The notes under the pieces are model-generated. The model was given only the letters and a program-made list of their open reading frames with translations. It was not told the origin of the DNA and made no database searches. Shown one piece after another: positions 8,931 to 16,912 of a stretch of DNA of 64,000 bases. The stretch lies in assembly GCA_046293395.1 (NCBI GenBank), contig JBKBOU010000001.1:1302001-1366000 (forward strand). Direction: 5' to 3'. Within the stretch, counting starts at the first letter, position 1. Every line of letters begins with the position of its first letter. The stretch comes from CAYNRA01 sp046293395. Lineage in GTDB: Bacteria; Bacteroidota; Bacteroidia; Cytophagales; Spirosomataceae. The translations under genes and the position numbers were made by a program.

Positions 8931-9130
8931 GAAACCAATCAACGTCCACCGCGATGAATCGATATTCGTTGAAACCAATCAACACACACCGCGATGAATC
9001 GATATTCGTTGAAACCAATCAATGCACACCGCGATGAATCGATATTCGTTAAAACCAATCAATGCACACCGCGATGAATCGATATTCGTTGAAACCAATC
9101 AATGCACACCGCGATGAATCGCGGTGCTAC
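8931..9130. repeat. 40-bp tandem repeat, five units, ending in an inverted GTAG palindrome
   Basis: Units begin at 8931, 8971, 9011, 9051 and 9091, each GAAACCAATCAA then four variable bases, then CACCGCGATGAATC and GATATTCGTT. The last unit replaces the final 10 bases with GCGGTGCTAC, which turns CACCGCGAT into a perfect 9-bp palindrome (9107-9115 with 9118-9126) followed by CTAC, that is GTAG on the minus strand. The array fills the space between two convergent genes. Confidence 0.85.
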
Positions 9131-9153
9131 TGCATAATTCAACCCCTTTAAAC

Positions 9154-10071
9154 CTATTTCTTTGTATTCAACTGTGTATAAGCAAACGTGTATCCTTCTT
9201 TGATTGTCTCTTTGATGTCCTCTGTATTGAAGTTCGTTAGCTGAATCGGGATAGGTTCGTTCGGACGAATGACCGTCAAATCAATGCGTTTCGTCAGATG
9301 AAAACCACCAAATCCGACGAGACTCTCGTTGTAGTTTTCTGCCCACTCAATATCACTATTTTCAAATTGATACACAGAAATATCTTTGATTCTTTCAACA
9401 AGACCAAAGAGACTGCGGTAATTAAACGGCTTGAGTTGTCTTTTTTTGGGATGGGTAGCAATGGCGTAAATTTCAGTAGCTCCATCCAAAATGGCTTGTT
9501 TCAAAGGTACAACCTCCCGCATTCCACCATCTGAAAACGCCATTCTGTGGTCTCCTCCAATTTGAATGACCGGCATGATAATCGGGATAGAACTACTTGC
9601 CCGGAGGTAATCCATAAAGAACTCTTCCGCAGGTGTTGCATAAAACATCTCGCCTGTATTTACATTTACAGCACCGACTTTGAGACGAACGGAACTTTGC
9701 CGCAGATGTGTTGGAGAAATATACGATTTTAACTTTTCATGCAATGGATTGGTATCGATAAGTCCATCAAAGCGACGCATAAGCGTGTCAATACCGAGTG
9801 TCCATTTGGATCGTAGATGACCAATATCCGAGGGTTGCCGGATATTCTCCATCCAAAAATTAATCAGTTTTTTATTGATTAAGTCCCAGTTAATATCTTG
9901 ACCAGCAGCGAGTTGTTTTCCAGACTCATTCACCATAAATGAACCATTGAGCGCTCCTGCGGAAATCCCATATATCATATCTGGCTTAAAACCAGTTTCT
10001 AAAACCGCTTGAATAGCTCCTACCTGCCAAGCGCCTTTCAGGGAGCCTCCTCCCAATACCAATGCTTTCAT
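9154..10071 (-). CDS. Patatin-like phospholipase family protein
   Basis: 305 residues starting MKALVLGGGSLKGAWQVGAI. This contains the oxyanion loop GGGSLKG (7-13) and the nucleophile elbow GISAG with Ser37. The catalytic Asp is in FSDGGMREVVP. These give the Ser-Asp dyad of bacterial patatins, which cleave acyl chains from phospholipids. No signal peptide or outer-membrane barrel, so probably intracellular. The start at 10071 is preferred because the longer frame from 10113 begins inside the terminator hairpin of the preceding gene. Substrate unknown. Confidence 0.92.
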   Translation of the reverse strand: MKALVLGGGSLKGAWQVGAIQAVLETGFKPDMIYGISAGALNGSFMVNESGKQLAAGQDINWDLINKKLINFWMENIRQPSDIGHLRSKWTLGIDTLMRRFDGLIDTNPLHEKLKSYISPTHLRQSSVRLKVGAVNVNTGEMFYATPAEEFFMDYLRASSSIPIIMPVIQIGGDHRMAFSDGGMREVVPLKQAILDGATEIYAIATHPKKRQLKPFNYRSLFGLVERIKDISVYQFENSDIEWAENYNESLVGFGGFHLTKRIDLTVIRPNEPIPIQLTNFNTEDIKETIKEGYTFAYTQLNTKK

Positions 10072-10093
10072 GAATCGTTTGCTTTTTTGAACA

Positions 10094-10124
10094 AAAAGCA
10101 GCGCATAAATCATGCGCTGCTTTT
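10094..10124. terminator. Terminator after the dienelactone hydrolase gene
   Basis: 13-bp perfect stem (AAAAGCAGCGCAT with its complement) and 5-nt loop, with T-runs on both strands. It separates the dienelactone hydrolase transcript from patatin. Confidence 0.88.
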
Positions 10125-10128
10125 CTTT

Positions 10129-10983
10129 TTATAATACCTCTTGAAATAAACGGAGTGTTCGGCTCCAAGCTAGTTGGGCTACTTCTGCATTGTACCGCGC
10201 GGTTGATGTATCGTTGTTGAAGGCATGTTGTGCTCCTTCGTATATGAATTGTTCGTACGAAATCTTCGCTTCCTTCAAGGCTGTTTCATACACATCTATC
10301 CCTTTGTTCACGCCTTCATCCAAACCTGCATAATGCAGCATCACCCTTGCCCGAATCTCTTTCACACGGGTATTGTCTGGCTGCCGACCATAATAAGCGA
10401 CGGCACACGCGAGCTTCTCTGCGTGAATAGCTATATTATTTGCCATTGCACCACCCCAACAAAAACCGACACAGCCTACTTTTCCATTACTCACACTTAA
10501 CGACTGCAAGTAACCAATGGCATTTACAAAGTTTTGGATTGTCGTGGGCATATCCAATTTAGGAAATAAACTTCTTGCCACGTCGGAGTCTGCTGGTGTT
10601 CCACCAAGTGGAGAAAGACCATCTGGGGCAAGGGCGATGTATCCTGCTTTCGCTACACGTCGGGCGACATCCCGAATGTGTTCATTCAGTCCCCTGTTTT
10701 CATGAATAACAATGACTGCGCCACGTTTTTCCGTAGAATTAGGCATCACAAGATAGCCTTTCATTGTGATATCTCCCGATGGGTAAGTTACCTCGGTAGC
10801 CACAAGACTCGGGTCATCGGCAGGCACAAGCGGTTGATACGAACTAGGCATTTCGATAAGTGGCAAGACGGTTAAAGCTGCCGCAATACTTCCTGTAAGT
10901 TCAACCAATCGACGCATAAATTCCTCTCTTTTGAGTGGTTTGTGCGTGTATTCATCGTACAAATCAATGATTCTTTGGTTCAT
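10129..10983 (-). CDS. Dienelactone hydrolase family protein
   Basis: α/β hydrolase of about 284 residues. The triad is visible: Cys in GFCWGGAM, Asp in YAGLDEGVN and His in GAQHAFNN. HENRGLNEHIRDVA is the conserved active-site Glu/Arg segment of the family. An N-terminal hydrophobic stretch (GSIAAALTVLPLI, about 30-42) preceded by basic residues may be an export or anchor signal, as in the periplasmic members. The chosen ATG (10983) overlaps the end of the helicase gene by 20 nt, which suggests translational coupling. An upstream in-frame extension to 11100 lies inside the helicase reading frame and is unlikely. Confidence 0.9.
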   Translation of the reverse strand: MNQRIIDLYDEYTHKPLKREEFMRRLVELTGSIAAALTVLPLIEMPSSYQPLVPADDPSLVATEVTYPSGDITMKGYLVMPNSTEKRGAVIVIHENRGLNEHIRDVARRVAKAGYIALAPDGLSPLGGTPADSDVARSLFPKLDMPTTIQNFVNAIGYLQSLSVSNGKVGCVGFCWGGAMANNIAIHAEKLACAVAYYGRQPDNTRVKEIRARVMLHYAGLDEGVNKGIDVYETALKEAKISYEQFIYEGAQHAFNNDTSTARYNAEVAQLAWSRTLRLFQEVL

Positions 10984-12223
10984 CGTTTCGTTTTTTAGGT
11001 GGGTATGGTTTTCTTCTTTGAAATGAATTTCCTTTTGCATGTGCAGACGGATTCGACGGTCTTTTTGTTGCACGGTATTCGGGTGCAGGGCCGAGTCCAA
11101 TCTCTGCAGTTACTGATTGCTTAACAACTTCATAACCAAGTAATTGCTCAATTTTTGGCAATTTATATTGGTCTTTTTCATTGATGAATGTAATAGCAAT
11201 ACCGGTGGTATCGGCACGGGCAGTTCGACCAATACGGTGAATATAATCCTCTGCATCGCGCGGTACATCAAAATTAATGACATGGGATAGATTCGAGACA
11301 TCAATCCCCCGTGAAAGTACATCAGTGGCCACTAAGATACGTACTTGGTGGTTTTTAAAAGCACGCAAGACGTCCTCTCTTTCTTGCTGTTGAATATCCG
11401 ATGAGACGCCACTTGCAACCAATCCTTTTTTTGCCAATGCGCGCACAATCTTCTGAATCAGCATTTTTTGTGAAGTGAACAAAATAATGGTCGAATCAGG
11501 AGGAGTTTCGCTTAGGACATGGAGTAATAGCGGAATTTTCTGCTCATCGTTTGCCATGTAAAAGCGTTGGTCAATACCAGCAGCGGGTTTAGAAACTGCC
11601 AATTTGATTTCTTTGGGTTCACGAAGAATTTTGGCTGCAAAATCACGAATTTTCTTGGGCATCGTGGCTGAGAACATCAAATTTTGACGTTCAACGGGTA
11701 AATGTTTGATGATATACAAGATATCGTCAGAGAAGCCCATATCGAGCATTTTATCGGCTTCATCGAGAACCAAACATTTGATCGTTGAAAAATCCACCTT
11801 TCCGGATTTCATGTGTGCCATCAATCGGCCCGGTGTCGCGATGATGATATCAGCGCCGTCCACGAGTGCACGTCTTTGTTGATCCCAATTTTCTCCTTTT
11901 CCACCTCCATAAATAGCGAGAGAAGTGGCACCCATAAAATAACTAAAACCTTCGATTTGCTCATCAATTTGTTTGGCGAGTTCACGCGTAGGAACCAAGA
12001 TAAGTGCTAATGTGTGGTCTAGGCGGGCACGCACAATTTTATCGAGAAGAGGAATCAAAAAAGCGGCTGTTTTGCCAGTTCCTGTCTGTGCGGAGGCAAT
12101 CAAATCATGTCCTTCTAAAATCAGTGGAATGGCTTGCTCCTGAATGGGCGTTGTCTGCACATAATTCATGGCATCAATGCCTTCAATCGTCGTAGGGTGC
12201 AGACTTAGTTCTGTAAATTGCAA
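10964..12223 (-). CDS. DEAD-box RNA helicase (RhlE/DbpA-like)
   Basis: 419 residues. Motifs in order: Q-motif FTELSLHP...TTPIQEQAI, Walker A AQTGTGKT, PTRELAKQ, TPGRL, DEAD in VLDEADKML, SAT in FSATMP, and HRIGRTARA. The C-terminus is a short basic tail rich in Lys, Pro and Arg, typical of RNA-binding extensions. Role by family: ATP-driven RNA remodelling in ribosome assembly or decay. The start must be the TTG at 12223: the first in-frame ATG is residue 19, which would delete the Q-motif aromatic residue, and no in-frame ATG precedes it. The gene overlaps the next one by 20 nt. Confidence 0.92.
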   Translation of the reverse strand: MQFTELSLHPTTIEGIDAMNYVQTTPIQEQAIPLILEGHDLIASAQTGTGKTAAFLIPLLDKIVRARLDHTLALILVPTRELAKQIDEQIEGFSYFMGATSLAIYGGGKGENWDQQRRALVDGADIIIATPGRLMAHMKSGKVDFSTIKCLVLDEADKMLDMGFSDDILYIIKHLPVERQNLMFSATMPKKIRDFAAKILREPKEIKLAVSKPAAGIDQRFYMANDEQKIPLLLHVLSETPPDSTIILFTSQKMLIQKIVRALAKKGLVASGVSSDIQQQEREDVLRAFKNHQVRILVATDVLSRGIDVSNLSHVINFDVPRDAEDYIHRIGRTARADTTGIAITFINEKDQYKLPKIEQLLGYEVVKQSVTAEIGLGPAPEYRATKRPSNPSAHAKGNSFQRRKPYPPKKRNDEPKNH

Positions 12224-12330
12224 AGTAATAAGGGTTAAATGAGAAGTGTAAATACTTTATTGACAAACACGTATGTCAAACAAATATAATCAAATAGTCT
12301 TGGTATAAAAAGCAGGTTGATTTAGAAAAT

Positions 12331-12359
12331 AAAAAGGTAGCTCGTACCGAACTACCTTT
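12331..12359 (-). terminator. Terminator after the TIM-barrel isomerase gene
   Basis: AAAGGTAG (12333-12340) pairs with CTACCTTT (12352-12359). On the minus strand it is followed by TTTTTATTTT. It lies 8 nt after the stop of the 12368-13270 gene. Confidence 0.8.
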
Positions 12360-12367
12360 CATTCTCT

Positions 12368-13270
12368 TTATATTAATTTCTGCAAAGCAGTAAAACTCGT
12401 TGTAAGATTCTCAAGTGGTTTTGGAGCTGCATCTTGCTCCACAAAAATATGCTTGGTCCCTGCCGTTCGAATGGCTGCCAGAACTGGACGATAATCGACA
12501 AACCCTTTGCCAATTTCTACGGGCTTAAATGTTTCTTTTTCTACATCCTTGATATGCAACAAAGGAAAACGACCCGGATATAACTTAAATAATGCCAAAG
12601 GATCAACACCTGCTCTCATCGCCCAGGCTACGTCTAGCTCGAACTTTAACATGTCACTTGATAGCTCTTTCGTAAATAAATCATACGGTTTTACGCCCTC
12701 CACCAACTCAAACTCAGCACTGTGGTTATGGAAAGCAAAGGTAATTCCTGCTTTCTGGCACGCTTCACCTGTTTTTTGGAAAATCTCCATGGATTGTTTT
12801 ACTTCGTCCAATGTCTTGATTGGCGCACTTGAACATACCAAAAACGGTACACCCGCTGCTGCCATATCGTCCACCACTTCTTGGTAATTATCGCGAAGCG
12901 TCTTCATCGCAGGTCTTCCCGCTGTATTTGTTGAACTAGAAGACGTACGGGGCGCTGCTGTAATGTGATGTGATTTCCAAGACATACCAAGGTCTTTGGC
13001 AAAAGCAGCAAATTCTTTGGCCGATTTCCCATAATAACCTCCTTTGCGACTACCAGCTGTCTCCAATTCTTTGTAACCAATTTGAGCAATCGCACGCAAA
13101 GTGCCCTCAGTGTCTTGCTCCATTGCTCCCATTGCGGTATAAAGCTGAACTCCGATTTTTGAAATACGCGGTTTCCCAACCAAATTTGCCGCCCAAACAT
13201 CTGGAATTACACTACCGGCAAGCGCTATTCCGCCTACTTTTTTGAGAAAATCTCTTCTATTTGAAAACAT
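12368..13270 (-). CDS. Exported sugar phosphate isomerase/epimerase-like TIM-barrel protein
   Basis: 300 residues. The N-terminus NRRDFLKKVGGIALAGSVIP, with an RRDFLKK core, is a probable Tat signal ending near VWAAN. The rest is a xylose-isomerase-like (AP endonuclease 2) TIM barrel: IGVQLYTAMGAM, the GYKELETAGS strand, FAFHNHSAEF with a metal-site His, ELDVAWAMRAG with Glu/Asp ligands, LLHIKDVEK and a late IFVEQDAA. These match Bacteroidota proteins annotated as sugar phosphate isomerase/epimerase, acting on sugars or inositols in the periplasm. Substrate not predictable from sequence. It is a single gene with its own terminator. Confidence 0.87.
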   Translation of the reverse strand: MFSNRRDFLKKVGGIALAGSVIPDVWAANLVGKPRISKIGVQLYTAMGAMEQDTEGTLRAIAQIGYKELETAGSRKGGYYGKSAKEFAAFAKDLGMSWKSHHITAAPRTSSSSTNTAGRPAMKTLRDNYQEVVDDMAAAGVPFLVCSSAPIKTLDEVKQSMEIFQKTGEACQKAGITFAFHNHSAEFELVEGVKPYDLFTKELSSDMLKFELDVAWAMRAGVDPLALFKLYPGRFPLLHIKDVEKETFKPVEIGKGFVDYRPVLAAIRTAGTKHIFVEQDAAPKPLENLTTSFTALQKLI

Positions 13271-13398
13271 ACTGGATAAGTTAGGTAAGGTTGAATAAAA
13301 AAGTAAGTTACTTTAATTCTTCCACTTTCAACTAAATACGCTCTGTTCTTAGCCAAATTCATCGACTATTTTTCCAAAAGTGTAGAGAAACAGAAAAG

Positions 13399-13998
13399 TC
13401 ACAATTCATTCCCACGTAACCAACCCGTAACACTCCGCCGTTCTCGGGTAGCGGGCAAAACTTCGTGTTCGATTTTATCACTTTCAAAAACAACAATGCG
13501 TCCACCAATTGGTAAAATATCTAGTTCATTATTAGGCAAATACAAACGAAGTTGCCCTCCGTCTTCGGTTTTCCAATCCTCGTTTAGATAACAAATTAGA
13601 GATAATTTCCGGCTACTATCCGACTGGAAACGGTCGAGGTGTCTTTTGTAAAATGTACCAACAGGATAACTTGCGTAATGAAATTCATAATTTGTAATGC
13701 CTAAATAACACGTACGATTCAAGTAATTTGAAAAGTCTCGGACGGCTGCGAGAAAATGATTCTCGGCTTCGGTCGCATTTTCTTCGTTCAGCCAAAAAAT
13801 TTCATCTCCACGAATTTTATCCACCACTGCTTGGTTTTTGCTAATTCCGGCTTTTCGAAATGCATCGGCTTCTTTGCGTTCGGAAAAAGAAGCGCGCAGC
13901 CCATCTAAAATTGAGCTGGATAAAAAATCATCCAAAACGCCGTAATGAGACGTCAGAATTTGGTCAATGATTGCTTCGTATTTTTGTTCTAATTGCAT
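13399..13998 (-). CDS. 2-oxoglutarate/Fe(II)-dependent oxygenase (prolyl 4-hydroxylase-like)
   Basis: 199 residues. The iron ligands read as HxD in YKRHLDRFQ (about 119-121) and the distal His in DKIEHEVLPA. The 2-oxoglutarate-binding Arg is in RRSVTGWLRG, ten residues later. The double-stranded β-helix strands LSLICYLNEDW and GGQLRLYLP fit the P4Hc family. Cytoplasmic; family members hydroxylate protein prolines or amino acids, and the target here is unknown. The start fits a promoter element 27 nt upstream (14025-14032). Confidence 0.88.
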   Translation of the reverse strand: MQLEQKYEAIIDQILTSHYGVLDDFLSSSILDGLRASFSERKEADAFRKAGISKNQAVVDKIRGDEIFWLNEENATEAENHFLAAVRDFSNYLNRTCYLGITNYEFHYASYPVGTFYKRHLDRFQSDSSRKLSLICYLNEDWKTEDGGQLRLYLPNNELDILPIGGRIVVFESDKIEHEVLPATRERRSVTGWLRGNEL

Positions 13999-14305
13999 CT
14001 TTTTATCAACAGTTAAAAAGTTTGCAAAGGTATGCGTAACTTTGCATTTTAAAAGATTAAAAGCATTAAAATCAACATAACAGGATAAGGGACAACAGTT
14101 TCCCCATCAAAAGCGCTTTGATTGAACAGAAACTCGTCTTTTATACTTACACATTTCTACTCCGACGGAGCTGAGAAGTGGTACATTATTTTTAATGCGT
14201 TTAACTTATATTTTAAATGACTATCTGATTAAAATAGACGTTTGGTCTTTCCTTTTTATCTCAAAATTGCTTTTTGAATCCAGATAAACAAAGAAGGCTG
14301 AAAGA
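13999..14305. other. Intergenic region with back-to-back promoter elements
   Basis: No ORF or RNA was recognised in these 307 nt. The left end carries a minus-strand TACCTTTG (14025-14032, for the oxygenase) and a plus-strand TAACTTTG (14037-14044). The latter would give prfC a leader of about 250 nt. No convincing conserved structure was seen in that leader. Confidence 0.4.
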
Positions 14306-15904
14306 ATGAATCCTATGAATTTCGAAAAAGAACTCGCACGCAGAAGAACCTTCGCCATCATCGCCCACCCCGATGCCGGAAAAACGACCTTGACAGAAAA
14401 GTTACTCCTTTTTGGAGGCGCCATCCAAACTGCCGGCGCGGTTAAAAACAATAAAATCAAGAAAGCAACAACCTCCGATTTCATGGAAATTGAAAAACAA
14501 AGAGGTATATCTGTAGCTACTTCTGTCATGACATTTGAGTATAACAACCTCAAAATCAATATCTTAGACACGCCCGGCCACAAAGACTTTGCCGAAGATA
14601 CTTACAGAACCTTGACAGCCGTAGATAGTGTTATTTTGGTGATTGACTGTGTGAAAGGGGTCGAGGAGCAAACCGAAAAGTTAATGGAAGTTTGCCGAAT
14701 GCGAAAAACTCCCGTGATAATTTTCGTCAATAAAATGGATAGAGAAGGGCAAAATCCTTTCGATTTATTGGATGAACTAGAAAATAAATTATCTATCCGG
14801 GTGCGACCAATCACGTGGCCTGTCAACGGTGGTTCGACGTTCAAGGGGGTGTATCATCTATTGGAAAAAAAGATGAATTTCTTTGCTGTCAATAAGACAA
14901 AATTAGAAGAAGATATTTATGAAATTCCACTAGATTCGGCTGTTTTAGACGAAAAAGTGGGTGCCAAAGATGCCAATCAATTACGGGAGGATGTCGAAAT
15001 GATTGAAGGAATTTATGATGACCTCAACCACGAAGACTACCTCAACGGCCACCTTGCCCCCGTTTTCTTTGGCAGTGCCGTCAGTAATTTTGGAGTGATG
15101 GAGTTGTTAAATACGTTTTGTCATATCTCTCCGCACCCCATTTCCCGCGAAACGGACAAGCGAATTGTAGATCCCGAAGAATCTAAATTTACAGGATTTG
15201 TATTTAAAATTCATGCCAATATTGACCCACGCCACCGCGATAGAATTGCTTTTTTACGGATTTGCTCGGGTACTTTCGAGCGAGGTAAATTCTACAAACA
15301 TGTGCGTTTGGGCAAAGATTTGCGTTTCTCCAACCCTTATATGTTCATGGCAGACAGTAAAAATGTGGTGGAAGAAGGCTATCCAGGTGATGTAGTCGGG
15401 TTGTATGATACCGGAACTTTCAAAATTGGCGATACCTTGACGGAAGGAGAAGCCTTGCAATTTACAGGTATTCCGAGCTTCTCGCCGGAGTTATTCCGTG
15501 AGGTCATCAATACAGACCCTATGAAAACCAAGCAATTAGAAAAAGGTGTCCTTCAATTATCCGAAGAAGGCGTTGCCCAATTATTCACCATGCAGCCAGG
15601 GAACAGGAAAATCATTGGGACAGTTGGTGAACTACAATTTGAGGTGATTCAACACAGACTTAAAAATGAGTATGGAGCAAGCTGCCGTTTTGAGTCCAAA
15701 CCTTACTCAAAAGCCTGTTGGATTACTGCTGAAAATCCAGAAAAACTAGCTGAATTTATCCGATTGAAAAGTAATTATATCGCTTTTGATAAAGATGAAA
15801 ACCCCGTATTTATGGCAGAAACGGACTGGATTTTACGCATGAATCAAGAGAATAATCCAGACATTGTTTTCCATACTACTTCCGAATTTAAGGTAAAAAG
15901 CTAA
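14306..15904 (+). CDS. prfC: Peptide chain release factor 3
   Basis: Translational GTPase that recycles RF1/RF2 after termination. 532 residues, the family length. G1 is AHPDAGKTT near residue 20, switch I ends at RGISVATSV, G3 is DTPGHKDF and G4 is NKMD. The family insert GSAVSNFGVMELL and the EF-Tu-like domain 2 follow, and the C-terminal domain includes LQFEVIQHRLKNEYG. RF3 rather than EF-G or LepA is shown by length and by GAVKNNKIKKATTSDFMEIE. The ATG at 14306 or the one three codons later could be used; A/G-rich AAGAAGG lies just upstream. Confidence 0.96.
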   Translation: MNPMNFEKELARRRTFAIIAHPDAGKTTLTEKLLLFGGAIQTAGAVKNNKIKKATTSDFMEIEKQRGISVATSVMTFEYNNLKINILDTPGHKDFAEDTYRTLTAVDSVILVIDCVKGVEEQTEKLMEVCRMRKTPVIIFVNKMDREGQNPFDLLDELENKLSIRVRPITWPVNGGSTFKGVYHLLEKKMNFFAVNKTKLEEDIYEIPLDSAVLDEKVGAKDANQLREDVEMIEGIYDDLNHEDYLNGHLAPVFFGSAVSNFGVMELLNTFCHISPHPISRETDKRIVDPEESKFTGFVFKIHANIDPRHRDRIAFLRICSGTFERGKFYKHVRLGKDLRFSNPYMFMADSKNVVEEGYPGDVVGLYDTGTFKIGDTLTEGEALQFTGIPSFSPELFREVINTDPMKTKQLEKGVLQLSEEGVAQLFTMQPGNRKIIGTVGELQFEVIQHRLKNEYGASCRFESKPYSKACWITAENPEKLAEFIRLKSNYIAFDKDENPVFMAETDWILRMNQENNPDIVFHTTSEFKVKS

Positions 15905-15925
15905 GGTTATCCGGTTCTGTTTAAG

Positions 15926-15933
15926 TAAATTTG
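15926..15933 (+). promoter_or_regulatory. Promoter -7 element for superoxide dismutase
   Basis: TAAATTTG fits TAnnTTTG and lies 43 nt before the ATG at 15977, suggesting separate transcription from prfC. Confidence 0.4.
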
Positions 15934-15976
15934 ATACATTACATCCTATCTGTATTTCATCATTAAATCTAAAAAA

Positions 15977-16660
15977 ATGAATAGAAAAGCATTTTTAACG
16001 ACATTTTTGGGCGGTTTAGCGGTAGCTGGAACGACGTGGGCAGCCCGCGCAGCACAGGTGGCTGGCCCTTTCTCATTGCCTGCTTTACCTTTTGGTTTTG
16101 AGGCACTAGAGCCCCATTTCGATAAAATGACGATGGAAATCCACCATGGAAGACACCATCAGGCGTACGTCAATAATCTTAACGCAGCTGTTGCAGGTAC
16201 TGCACTTGAAAAAATGACATTACCCGCTCTTCTTCAAGAAATTAGCAAGCATTCTGTGGCTGTTCGGAACAACGGTGGCGGGCATTGGAATCACTCCTTT
16301 TTCTGGGAAATTTTAAGTCCAACTCCTTCAAAACCATCTGCCGCTTTAGAAGCCGCTATTGTGCGTGATTTTGGGTCAATGGAAGCCATGCAAACGGCTT
16401 TCAATGCCGCAGCTGCTGGGCGTTTTGGTTCTGGTTGGGCTTGGTTGATTCTCCAAAATGGAAAACTCAAAATTACATCTACTCCAAATCAAGATAATCC
16501 TTTGATGGATGTTGTACCTGACAGAGGAACGCCCATTTTAGGATTAGATGTTTGGGAACACGCCTATTACTTAAAGTACCAAAACAAACGCCCAGATTAT
16601 GTCAAAGCATTCTGGAATGTTGTCAATTGGAACAAAGTAAGCCAGCATTTCGCAGGATAA
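15977..16660 (+). CDS. Exported Fe/Mn superoxide dismutase
   Basis: Converts superoxide to oxygen and peroxide. 227 residues. The metal ligands align at His56 (MEIHHGRHHQAYV), His106 (NHSFFW), Asp191 and His195 (LDVWEHAYYLKY). The first 28 residues (MNRKAFLTTFLGGLAVAGTT...) form a signal peptide, so the enzyme should act in the periplasm or at the surface. This is less common than cytoplasmic SodA/SodB. The metal cannot be decided from sequence. A perfect 10-bp hairpin follows the stop. Confidence 0.93.
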   Translation: MNRKAFLTTFLGGLAVAGTTWAARAAQVAGPFSLPALPFGFEALEPHFDKMTMEIHHGRHHQAYVNNLNAAVAGTALEKMTLPALLQEISKHSVAVRNNGGGHWNHSFFWEILSPTPSKPSAALEAAIVRDFGSMEAMQTAFNAAAAGRFGSGWAWLILQNGKLKITSTPNQDNPLMDVVPDRGTPILGLDVWEHAYYLKYQNKRPDYVKAFWNVVNWNKVSQHFAG

Positions 16661-16666
16661 TCACTT

Positions 16667-16701
16667 TTTTGGGTGGGAATTGCATGTATTTCCACCCAAA
16701 A
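16667..16701 (+). terminator. Hairpin after the superoxide dismutase gene
   Basis: TTTTGGGTGG (16667-16676) pairs perfectly with CCACCCAAAA (16692-16701). There is no T-run behind it on the plus strand, so it may be a processing or stability hairpin and not a classical terminator. Confidence 0.5.
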
Positions 16702-16857
16702 TCAAATCTTACTTCTACTCAATGCCGATGTATTCAATTCATACAACTTCCGATTACATAACGAATGTCTGTACATAAATCCGTGAACTTTCCGTTTTAA
16801 TAAAGTCCTAAATCTGCCGCCTCATCCTTGAAAGTGTATCGACTAAAATAAAAAAGA

Positions 16858-16884
16858 AGTTGAAGGCATTTATTACCTCCAACT
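16858..16884 (-). terminator. Terminator after the esterase gene
   Basis: 9-bp stem with one mismatch (AGTTGAAGG with CCTCCAACT), followed on the minus strand by TTCTTTTTTATTTTAG. It lies 29 nt after the esterase stop. Confidence 0.7.
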
Positions 16885-16912
16885 CCCTCAATGAACTACT
16901 CGGACGAGTAAA

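Noticed and set aside
8931..9130. CRISPR array
   Set aside because: The repeat is a continuous 40-bp tandem with only four variable bases per unit; there are no spacers of 30 nt or so and no cas genes nearby.
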